A DNA stretch of 64,000 bases from Adlercreutzia mucosicola DSM 19490 (GTDB taxonomy: Bacteria; Actinomycetota; Coriobacteriia; Coriobacteriales; Eggerthellaceae), in assembly GCF_000422625.1 (NCBI RefSeq), contig NZ_KE383895.1:84968-148967 (forward strand), given 5' to 3'. The translations under genes were made by a program, and so were the position numbers. This document shows positions 37,744 to 44,431 of the stretch, one piece after another (the first letter of the stretch is position 1; each line of letters starts with the position of its first letter). The notes under the pieces were generated by a model. The model was not told the DNA's origin. It worked only from the letters and a program-made list of their open reading frames with translations, and searched no databases.

Positions 37744-37775
37744 AAGGGGAATGTTTCATGTGAAACATTCCCCTT
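37744..37775 (+). terminator. Hairpin after yidC that contains a near-consensus parS
   Basis: The arms 37744-37758 and 37761-37775 are perfectly complementary (15 bp) around a TG loop and are followed by a T-rich stretch. The centre, TGTTTCATGTGAAACA (37752-37767), differs from the parS consensus at one position. One palindrome may thus serve as both terminator and ParB site. Confidence 0.75.
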
Positions 37776-37834
37776 CTTTGTCCGCAGAACTCAATGTCCG
37801 CTGCGGAGAATCATATAACGCGAAGGAGAGTGCC

Positions 37835-38401
37835 ATGGCCGACGAGATGACGACTGAGATTGACGAGAAGATCGCGGAAGCTTCTGTTGCAACCGAAGAG
37901 ACTCCCGAGGAGTCCGCTGAGGAAATGGTCGTGACCGATGAGATGTTGGACTCCATCGCCGATACCGCCATCGCCGCGCTCCAGGATATTTTGCAGTACT
38001 TCAATGTAGGCGATGTGACCATTGACGAGTATGAGGGTGACGAGGGAGAGCTGATCCTGGATATCAGCGGCGATGACATGGCGGTGTTGATCGGTCGTCA
38101 TGGCAAGACCCTTGATGCGCTTCAGTTTATTGTGTCGATGATCACTATCCGTACCATTGGGTTCCGTTACCCGGTGATTGTCGATGTGGAGGGTTATAAG
38201 AATCGTCAGCGCCAGAAGTTGGAGTCTATCGCCCATTCGTCCGCGAATCGGGCGGCGAGCCAGCATCGTAAGGTGGGCCTGCGTCCGATGACGCCCTATG
38301 AACGCCGTATCGTTCACATCGCCCTGCGCGATGACGATCGTGTCGAGACGATCTCCGAGGGCGAGGGTTCGGCCCGTCATGTGGTGGTTGTACCGCGGTA
38401 A
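37835..38401 (+). CDS. jag: RNA-binding protein Jag/KhpB (KH and R3H domains)
   Basis: Jag (KhpB) binds RNA and links to cell-division control in Gram-positives. The protein of about 188 residues has an acidic N-terminus, a KH domain (ILDISGDDMAVLIGRHGKTLDALQFIV, with GRHG as the GxxG loop) and a C-terminal R3H domain (RQKLESIAHSSANRA; MTPYERRIVHIALRDD). It lacks the separate Jag_N domain seen in Bacillus. The ATG at 37835 has AAGGAG upstream; an ATG further upstream would read through the parS hairpin and is unlikely. Confidence 0.93.
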   Translation: MADEMTTEIDEKIAEASVATEETPEESAEEMVVTDEMLDSIADTAIAALQDILQYFNVGDVTIDEYEGDEGELILDISGDDMAVLIGRHGKTLDALQFIVSMITIRTIGFRYPVIVDVEGYKNRQRQKLESIAHSSANRAASQHRKVGLRPMTPYERRIVHIALRDDDRVETISEGEGSARHVVVVPR

Positions 38402-38428
38402 GCTCTCCTGCTCAGTATGGACGCAATG

Positions 38429-38454
38429 CGAAGGGCGGGGTTTCCCGCCCTTCG
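38429..38454 (+). terminator. Terminator after jag
   Basis: CGAAGGGCGGG (38429-38439) pairs with CCCGCCCTTCG (38444-38454). A short TTGTCT follows, so the terminator is only moderately strong; some readthrough to rsmG is possible. Confidence 0.65.
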
Positions 38455-38524
38455 TTGTCTGAGACTTATAGTCTCATAAGTTTATTATGCAAGCGATCAA
38501 GCGGTTTGAATCTGAGGAGCGCCT

Positions 38525-39199
38525 ATGACTTCCCCGGTGGCCCAAGAGCTGATGGGCCAGTACCTCGATCTGATTCTTGAAGCCAATAAGACGACGAATC
38601 TCACGCGCATCACTTCGCGTGATGAGGCGCTGGTGCTTCATATCGAAGATTCGTTGGTGGGCCTGGAAGAAGTCAGTGAGGCTCCCGAGGGCCTCTATGG
38701 TGATTTAGGTTCGGGCGGTGGCTTTCCTGGTGTTCCGTTGGCTCTGGCCACAGGTCGTGAGACCGTTCTGGTGGACTCGGTGAAAAAGAAGATGGCCATT
38801 GTCCAACAAGCGGTAAATCAGCTGGGCTTGGGCCGGCAAATCACTACTTGTAGCGATCGCATTGAGGACTTGGCCCTTGACCGGCCCGGTTCTTTCTCGG
38901 TATTGACTGCACGGGCCTTATCGCGCCTTGTGGCGCTGCTTGAGTTGTCATCGCCCCTGCTTGTGAAGGGTGGTCGGCTGGTGTGCTACAAGGCTCAGTT
39001 ATCGGACGAGGAGATGCAGGAGGCCCTCTCCGTTGAAGATCTTCTTGGTATGAGGCTGGTATCCCAACGAGAGACAATGCTGAGCGACGGAGAGACGAGG
39101 CGCACGATTGTTGTATTCGAGAAAGTAGGAAAGGCGAAGTTGAAGCTGCCGCGGCGCATCGGTGCTGCCCAGAAGACTCCTCTGAAGCCGCGCTCCTGA
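38525..39199 (+). CDS. rsmG: 16S rRNA (guanine-N7) methyltransferase RsmG (GidB)
   Basis: RsmG methylates G527 of 16S rRNA; its loss gives low-level streptomycin resistance. The 224-residue protein has the Rossmann SAM site GDLGSGGGFPGVPLAL, the ITSRDEALVLHIEDSL opening, and the SVLTARALSRLVALLEL block. The start ATG at 38525 follows GAGGAGCGCCT. A perfect parS lies just after the stop. It ends with a basic tail (KLPRRIGAAQKTPLKPRS). Confidence 0.95.
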   Translation: MTSPVAQELMGQYLDLILEANKTTNLTRITSRDEALVLHIEDSLVGLEEVSEAPEGLYGDLGSGGGFPGVPLALATGRETVLVDSVKKKMAIVQQAVNQLGLGRQITTCSDRIEDLALDRPGSFSVLTARALSRLVALLELSSPLLVKGGRLVCYKAQLSDEEMQEALSVEDLLGMRLVSQRETMLSDGETRRTIVVFEKVGKAKLKLPRRIGAAQKTPLKPRS

Positions 39200-39207
39200 A
39201 GTTTCAC

Positions 39208-39223
39208 TGTTTCACGTGAAACA
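39208..39223 (+). promoter_or_regulatory. parS centromere site (perfect consensus)
   Basis: TGTTTCACGTGAAACA is the exact 16-bp ParB-binding palindrome. It lies 8 bp after rsmG and about 90 bp before parA. ParB loads here and spreads to organise the origin region. Confidence 0.93.
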
Positions 39224-39275
39224 GTGAATTCCCTTGCCGTTCCAATGAAAGACCTCAAAGAGTGGCGAGGTCAGA

Positions 39276-39284
39276 TGCTATACT
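39276..39284 (+). promoter_or_regulatory. Candidate parA promoter (extended -10)
   Basis: TGCTATACT is an extended -10 element, about 28 bp before the parA start codon. No clear -35 hexamer is visible. Confidence 0.45.
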
Positions 39285-39311
39285 GTCCTGCAAGTAAGGA
39301 AGGAGGTTCCT

Positions 39312-40313
39312 GTGGGATTTTTTGATGGTCTTAAACGGGACACAAAACAGACTCAGACTGTCGCTGCTGAACCAGTTCCCCAGAACCAGAATCAGCCCGC
39401 TCCTCTTGCGGAGGAGGCGGCGTTTCGCGAGCCAGATCCTGAGGCGATTGAAGTGCAGGTGCGTGATGTGGAAGCGAGCTACTACGCGGCTCCTCCGACG
39501 GCGCCGCTGAAGTCGTACAAGGATAAGGCCCCCGTACGTCATGCGATCGGGCAGACGAAGATCATTGCGATCATCAACCAGAAAGGCGGTGTCGGTAAAT
39601 CTACGACGGCGATTAACCTGGGAGCCGCCCTCGGGGAGATGGGTAAGCAGGTGCTGTTGGTCGATCTTGATCCGCAGGGCAACTGCTCAAGTGGACTCGG
39701 TGTAGAGAAAAGTCTGATACAGCGATGCATTTACGACGTGCTGCTGAACGACGTGCCGATCGAAGATGTCATCATCCCCGACATCGCCGAGGGATTGGAT
39801 ATTGCTCCGGCGACCATTAACCTCGCAGGCGCCGAAGTCGAGCTTGTTGCTGAGATGGCCCGTGAGAATCGCTTGAAAGATGCCGTCGGCGGTATGCGTG
39901 GGCGCTATGATTTCATTCTGATCGACTGTCCTCCGTCTCTCGGCTTGCTGACTGTGAATGCACTAGTGGCCGCCGATAAGCTGCTGATCCCTATTCAGTG
40001 CGAGTTCTATGCACTGGAGGGTGTGACAAAACTTCTTGATTCAATGAAACGTGTCAAAACTCGCTTAAATCCGACATTGGATATCTACGGCATTCTGCTG
40101 ACGATGTTCGATAGCCGTACCACCCTGTCCAAGCAGGTTGTGGATGAGGTGCGCGAATACTTTGGTCGCCTGGTGTTCTCGACACCGATTCCCCGAACGG
40201 TGAAACTGTCTGAGGCGCCGAGCTTCGGACAGCCGATTACTCAGTACGATCCCAAGGGAAGAGGATCTCTTTCCTATATTGAACTTGCAAAGGAAGTGAT
40301 TGCTCGTGGCTAA
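39312..40313 (+). CDS. parA: Chromosome partitioning ATPase ParA (Soj)
   Basis: ParA is the Walker-type ATPase that segregates ParB-parS complexes. The 333-residue protein has a deviant Walker A, NQKGGVGKSTTAINLG (near residue 88-103), Walker A' LLVDLDPQGN and Walker B FILIDCPPSLG. About 75 residues precede the ATPase core, a Pro/Glu/Ala-rich extension longer than in Bacillus Soj. Translation starts at GTG (39312) after AGGAGG. It overlaps parB by 8 bp, so the two are translationally coupled. Confidence 0.96.
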   Translation: MGFFDGLKRDTKQTQTVAAEPVPQNQNQPAPLAEEAAFREPDPEAIEVQVRDVEASYYAAPPTAPLKSYKDKAPVRHAIGQTKIIAIINQKGGVGKSTTAINLGAALGEMGKQVLLVDLDPQGNCSSGLGVEKSLIQRCIYDVLLNDVPIEDVIIPDIAEGLDIAPATINLAGAEVELVAEMARENRLKDAVGGMRGRYDFILIDCPPSLGLLTVNALVAADKLLIPIQCEFYALEGVTKLLDSMKRVKTRLNPTLDIYGILLTMFDSRTTLSKQVVDEVREYFGRLVFSTPIPRTVKLSEAPSFGQPITQYDPKGRGSLSYIELAKEVIARG

Positions 40314-41373
40314 ACCGGAGCGCCGTGGAGGACTTGGTCGTGGTCTTGGTTCACTTCTTCCTGGATCCTATGATCCGGTCGCCCCTGCCGCTCCGGTTCC
40401 AGAGCGGCAGCGCGTCGTTATCGAGGTGGAGGAAGAGGCCGCGCGAGAGGCCCCTGTATCCACTCGTCCTGCGTACCATGCCGTGGAAACTGAATCGACA
40501 GAGGAAGTGCTGTCGGAGCCCATTCCCCGCGAGGTGACTGCTGCAGTGCCGGTGTTGAATGCGGAGTCGGCGGCGCCGAAGGCGACGGATGAAGTGCCAT
40601 TGACGCAGATTTTCCCTAATCCCGACCAGCCGCGTACGCAATTCAAAAAAGAAGAGATTGATGAGCTGGCTGCCTCTATCGAGAAGGATGGCCTGCTACA
40701 ACCTATTTTGGTTCGCCAGCTGGAAGATGGAACCTATCAGATCATCGCCGGGGAACGCCGTTGGCAGGCTTCTAAGGCAGCGGGCCTGGAGAAGGTGCCG
40801 ATACGTATCAAGGAGGCAGATGACGACCTGGCACTCGAGTTGGCCTTGATTGAGAATATCCAGCGTAGCGACTTGAACCCCATCGAGGAGGCTTATGGCT
40901 ATCGCCGGTTGATGGAGCGTCGTTCGATGACTCAGGCTGAGGTGGCTCAGGCGGTTTCGAAAGGCCGCTCTACTGTGGCCAATGCCTTGCGCCTACTCGA
41001 TCTCCCCGAAGAGGCCCAGCAGCTGCTCTTTGAAGAGAAGATCACGGCGGGACATGCCCGCGCTATCCTTTCGGTACCGACTCAAGAGGGCCGCGCGACG
41101 TTGACGCAGAAGATTGTTGAGAGCAACATGACAGTGCGCGAAGCTGAGAATCTTGCTCGTCTGATGTCGGGTAAGAAAGAGTCTCATTCCGCAGCGCGCC
41201 CGGCTACACCTCCTGTGTATAAATCAGTGGCCAAGACACTGCGTGAAACGCTGCATGCTAACGTTCGCGTCAAATCTTCTAAGGGAAAGAATAAGATCGA
41301 GATCGAGTTCAAGGACGAGGAGGATCTGCAGCGTCTTTTCAATGAGATCATTGGAGCGAGTGAAGAGGAGTAA
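40306..41373 (+). CDS. parB: Chromosome partitioning protein ParB (Spo0J)
   Basis: ParB binds parS and slides as a CTP-dependent clamp. The protein of about 355 residues begins AKPERRGGLGRGLGSLLPG. It then has a Pro/Glu/Ala-rich stretch, the N-terminal CTPase domain (IFPNPDQPRTQFKKEEIDEL; QIIAGERRWQASKAAGLEKVP, which contains the GERRW arginine motif), the HTH (MTQAEVAQAVSKGRSTVANALRLLDLP) and a C-terminal dimerisation region. I start it at the GTG at 40306, with AAGGAAG nine bases upstream; a TTG two codons before is the alternative. Confidence 0.96.
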   Translation: MAKPERRGGLGRGLGSLLPGSYDPVAPAAPVPERQRVVIEVEEEAAREAPVSTRPAYHAVETESTEEVLSEPIPREVTAAVPVLNAESAAPKATDEVPLTQIFPNPDQPRTQFKKEEIDELAASIEKDGLLQPILVRQLEDGTYQIIAGERRWQASKAAGLEKVPIRIKEADDDLALELALIENIQRSDLNPIEEAYGYRRLMERRSMTQAEVAQAVSKGRSTVANALRLLDLPEEAQQLLFEEKITAGHARAILSVPTQEGRATLTQKIVESNMTVREAENLARLMSGKKESHSAARPATPPVYKSVAKTLRETLHANVRVKSSKGKNKIEIEFKDEEDLQRLFNEIIGASEEE

Positions 41374-41408
41374 GTTTCTCTTCTACTGAGTTTTACTCCT
41401 GTTGCCGA

Positions 41409-41440
41409 AAGTGGGATGTTTCACATGAAACATCCCACTT
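41409..41440 (+). terminator. Hairpin after parB that contains a near-consensus parS
   Basis: Arms 41409-41423 and 41426-41440 pair perfectly (15 bp) around a CA loop and are followed by TTCTTT. The centre TGTTTCACATGAAACA (41417-41432) differs from parS at one position. It has the same construction as the hairpin after yidC. Confidence 0.75.
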
Positions 41441-41503
41441 TTCTTTATCTAAGACACGGATAGGGAGTCGGGAAAGATGTTTTACATAACACTGTGATAT
41501 TAA

Positions 41504-42559
41504 TCAGGTTGTTTCACGTGAAACAAGTTTGTTTTTCAGTTGGCCGCAGGCACCGTCGATGTCAGCACCCCGCGATTTCCTCATACTGGTTTCAATGCCA
41601 TGAGCGGATAGTTCATCTATCCAAGAGGAGACCGTTTGAGCAGTGGCTGGTTGATATGCTGATCCCTCGATAGGGTTCATGGGCAGCAGGTTTACATGGC
41701 AGAGCAGACCACTACAGAACTCGATCAGGGCATCGAGATCGCGCGGGCTGTCGTTCACTCCCTTAATGAGGAGGTACTCGAACGATACCCGGCGATTGGT
41801 GCGCTTGATGTAATGGGTCAGCGCGTTCTTGAGCTCAGGAAGCGTTTGCTGAGCGCCCTGGGGCATGAGCTGGTCGCGCGTGGCCTGCACTGCCGAGTGC
41901 AGTGAGATAGCGAGGGTGAATTGCTCGGGTTCTTCCGCAAGGCGATTGATGCCTTTGAGGATGCCGCAGGTGGAGATGGTGATGTGACGCGCCCCTATAT
42001 TGAGGTCGTCGTTGCTGTTCATGATACGGAGTGCCCTAATGACCTCGTCGTAATTCAGGAAGGGTTCTCCCTGACCCATGACCACGATGTTGCTGACACG
42101 GGCGTCGAAGTCTTTCTGCACATAGGCGACTTGCTGCACGAGCTCGGCGGCGTTCAGGTTGCGAGTGAAGCCCTCTCTGCCTGTGGCGCAAAACGCGCAG
42201 GCCATCGGGCAGCCGACTTGCGATGAGATGCAGACTGAAAGGCGGTCGAGGGAGCCGTCTCGGTTGAATGTGGGCATCCCTACCGTTTCCACCAGTCGTT
42301 CGTCGTTGAGCTTAAAGACGTACTTGCGCGTTCCGTCTTGGGAGACCTGACGATCGAAGAGGGTGAAGGTATCCAAGGGGAAAGCTTCAGCAAGCTGCGT
42401 TCGCACGGCGGCAGGAACATTGCTCATCTCATCGTAGGTGGAGCAGTGGTGGCGGTGGAGCCATTCGTAGACCTGCATGGCACGGAAACGAGGGAAGCCC
42501 CATGACTCGATAAGGGCTGCAAGCTCGGTCTGGGGGAGTGTCAGAAGTTCGTTATTCAT
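41504..42559 (-). CDS. rlmN: Dual-specificity 23S rRNA/tRNA adenine-C2 methyltransferase RlmN
   Basis: RlmN is a radical-SAM enzyme that methylates C2 of A2503 in 23S rRNA and A37 in some tRNAs. The 351-residue protein has the cluster motif CAFCATG (Cys-x3-Cys-x2-Cys within GCPMACAFCATGREGF), NIVVMGQGEPFLNYD, ISTCGILKGINRLAEE and NLLPMNPIEGSAYQP. It ends KNKLVSRETT, and the codons for VSRET are the parS palindrome at 41510-41525. It is one of only two leftward genes to the right of the origin. Confidence 0.95.
   Translation of the reverse strand: MNNELLTLPQTELAALIESWGFPRFRAMQVYEWLHRHHCSTYDEMSNVPAAVRTQLAEAFPLDTFTLFDRQVSQDGTRKYVFKLNDERLVETVGMPTFNRDGSLDRLSVCISSQVGCPMACAFCATGREGFTRNLNAAELVQQVAYVQKDFDARVSNIVVMGQGEPFLNYDEVIRALRIMNSNDDLNIGARHITISTCGILKGINRLAEEPEQFTLAISLHSAVQATRDQLMPQGAQQTLPELKNALTHYIKRTNRRVSFEYLLIKGVNDSPRDLDALIEFCSGLLCHVNLLPMNPIEGSAYQPATAQTVSSWIDELSAHGIETSMRKSRGADIDGACGQLKNKLVSRETT
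41510..41525 (+). promoter_or_regulatory. parS centromere site (perfect consensus) within the rlmN 3' end
   Basis: TGTTTCACGTGAAACA matches parS exactly and overlaps the last codons of rlmN. It lies 137 bp after parB. A protein-coding parS is also known in Bacillus spo0J, but here the host gene is rlmN. Confidence 0.93.
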
Positions 42560-42569
42560 GAGCCTATTA

Positions 42570-42596
42570 TAGACATTCCCTTCGCTCTGATATACT
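42570..42596 (+). promoter_or_regulatory. Candidate ddl promoter
   Basis: TAGACA (42570-42575) and TATACT (42591-42596) are 15 bp apart, about 40 bp before the ddl start. A minus-strand TATAAT (42571-42566) in the same gap could serve rlmN. Confidence 0.4.
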
Positions 42597-42636
42597 TTCT
42601 TCAGCTATTCCCCGTCCAGAAAGGTGAAGGTGCACA

Positions 42637-43581
42637 ATGGCATCTATCGATCCTGCCTCCTGTCGCGTTGCGCTGCTCGCTGGCGGTACCAGCGGTGAGC
42701 GCGAGATTTCCTTGGCTTCGGGAAAGGGAGCCGGTGAAGCTCTGCGTACGGCAGGTTTCATCGTGGACGAGTATGACCCCGCCTCGAAAGAAGATCTGAA
42801 GGCTCTGATTGATGGTGACTACAACGTTGCCTTTCTGTGTCTGCACGGTAAGGGTGGCGAAGATGGTTGCTTGCAGGGATTCTTGGAGACTATTGGCCTT
42901 CCCTACACTGGACCGGGGGTGTGGGCCAGCGCCACGGCTATGAACAAGGCGAAGTCGAAGCTATTCTATGAGCGCGCGGGTATTCCCACGGCTCCGTTCC
43001 TGTATTTGCAACAGGGGGATGCCTACGACGGTGCGGAAATCGCCGCAATGATGGATGGCTGCTGTGTCGTGAAGCCCGCGACTGAGGGTAGTGCTCTCGG
43101 CATCTACATTGTCGAAGGTCCGGAGGCTGTCGCCGACGCTATCGAGCAAGTGTTCAAGATCGACAGTCTGGTGATTGTCGAGAAGTTCATCGAGGGTATG
43201 GAAATTACCGTGGCGGTGCTGGGCAACGAGGATGCCTTTGCCCTTCCGATTATCGAGATCGTTCCGCGCGGCGAGTTCTACGACTTCGATTCGAAGTACG
43301 CTCCTGGCGGCTCGCAGCATATTTGCCCTGCACGTTTGGATGAGGAATTGTCGGCGTCGATTCGGGATCTCGCGGTTCAGGCCCATAAGGCGCTGGAGTG
43401 CACAGGTGTCTCGCGATCTGATTTTATTCTCGACAAGAATCAGGTGGCGTGGATCTTGGAAACAAACACGATTCCCGGCATGACGGCCACTTCGCTCTTG
43501 CCCGATGCCGCCCGCGCGGGAGGCATCGACTTCCCCGAGTTGTGCACCCGCCTCATCGGCTATGCCCTAGAAAAAAGATAA
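42637..43581 (+). CDS. ddl: D-alanine--D-alanine ligase
   Basis: Ddl joins two D-Ala for the peptidoglycan stem peptide. The 314-residue protein is an ATP-grasp enzyme with the usual landmarks: LLAGGTSGEREISLASG, CLHGKGGEDGCLQGFLE, LPYTGPGVWASATAMNK, VVKPATEGSALGI and LETNTIPGMTATSLLP (the metal- and D-Ala2-binding loop). The length is typical of the compact DdlB-like forms. The ATG at 42637 has AAGGTGAAGGTG upstream. It is a single gene ending at a strong terminator. Confidence 0.95.
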   Translation: MASIDPASCRVALLAGGTSGEREISLASGKGAGEALRTAGFIVDEYDPASKEDLKALIDGDYNVAFLCLHGKGGEDGCLQGFLETIGLPYTGPGVWASATAMNKAKSKLFYERAGIPTAPFLYLQQGDAYDGAEIAAMMDGCCVVKPATEGSALGIYIVEGPEAVADAIEQVFKIDSLVIVEKFIEGMEITVAVLGNEDAFALPIIEIVPRGEFYDFDSKYAPGGSQHICPARLDEELSASIRDLAVQAHKALECTGVSRSDFILDKNQVAWILETNTIPGMTATSLLPDAARAGGIDFPELCTRLIGYALEKR

Positions 43582-43583
43582 AG

Positions 43584-43609
43584 AAAAAACGGCCCGCAGG
43601 CCGTTTTTT
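43584..43609. terminator. Bidirectional terminator
   Basis: CGGCC (43590-43594) and GGCCG (43599-43603) are flanked by A6 and T6, giving an 11-bp stem with U-runs on both strands. It sits between the convergent ddl and the uncharacterised leftward gene. Confidence 0.85.
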
Positions 43610-43648
43610 CTTACCAAGAGGGAAGTCGGGAAGGGGTTCATGCGGCTC

Positions 43649-44287
43649 TTAGAACACCCCGCAGGACTTCAGGCCGAAGATGATGGCCGCCACAACCGCC
43701 AGTAGGAAGGCCCAGCTGAGCAGATAGCAGCCCTTATTGCCCTTCCGGCTTTCCTCCACGAGGCGCTCTGTGATGGAACGATGGGTCTTCACGAGCGCGG
43801 TGCCCTTCTTTTTAGCGGGATAGGGCACTGTGTCGGTGGGCAGCCAGCTGCCCTGGGACCGAATGATCTGATCGACTCCCTTCGTCTCCAAGTTCACGCG
43901 CGGTCGTCGGCCTTTAGCCATTTCCTTGGACAGACCCACAATGAAGGGCTCCATGGCGTCGCGGTAGGCAGGGCCGTAGGCAATAACGGCCACCTCGCCC
44001 CAGTAATAGCCCGGTTCCGGATGATCGGTGAAGGCGACAAAGGATAGCAAAGCGGTCAGTCCCATGCCCTGGGCCTTCAGGATGCTCAGCGAGCGCGAAT
44101 AAGCTGGCTCGAAGAAACCGATGCGCTTCTGGAAGCGGTTGACGAGCCATGCCTTCTGAATACCGTCCTCGATGGTGCATTCAATGGTGTAGCGATCGCC
44201 GATGAGATTGTCAGCACCGATGAGGTCGGCCGCCTCCTTACGGGACACGGTCTGAAATGTTTGATATGTACCGATATACCGTTCCAT
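43649..44287 (-). CDS. Uncharacterised protein with C-terminal membrane anchor
   Basis: I do not recognise the family. The 212-residue protein is mostly soluble (MERYIGTYQTFQTVSRKEAADLIGADNLIGD to about residue 185) and has one hydrophobic segment near the C-terminus (CYLLSWAFLLAVVAAIIFGL), so it is likely tail-anchored with its bulk inside. The start ATG has GGAGA upstream; 15 earlier open codons lack support. It is divergent from the DinG-like gene, 144 bp away. Confidence 0.6.
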   Translation of the reverse strand: MERYIGTYQTFQTVSRKEAADLIGADNLIGDRYTIECTIEDGIQKAWLVNRFQKRIGFFEPAYSRSLSILKAQGMGLTALLSFVAFTDHPEPGYYWGEVAVIAYGPAYRDAMEPFIVGLSKEMAKGRRPRVNLETKGVDQIIRSQGSWLPTDTVPYPAKKKGTALVKTHRSITERLVEESRKGNKGCYLLSWAFLLAVVAAIIFGLKSCGVF

Positions 44288-44431
44288 GGTTCTTCTCTCC
44301 GCTCTGGCTGATACAATACTGCGAGTTATCAATCTGACACCATACCCGAGCTCGTCCGATCATGGAACTCTCGCCGCGACGAGGTTCCTTTTTTTCGGTA
44401 TAGGGAGCTCTCCCGGAGATAGGGAAAACGC

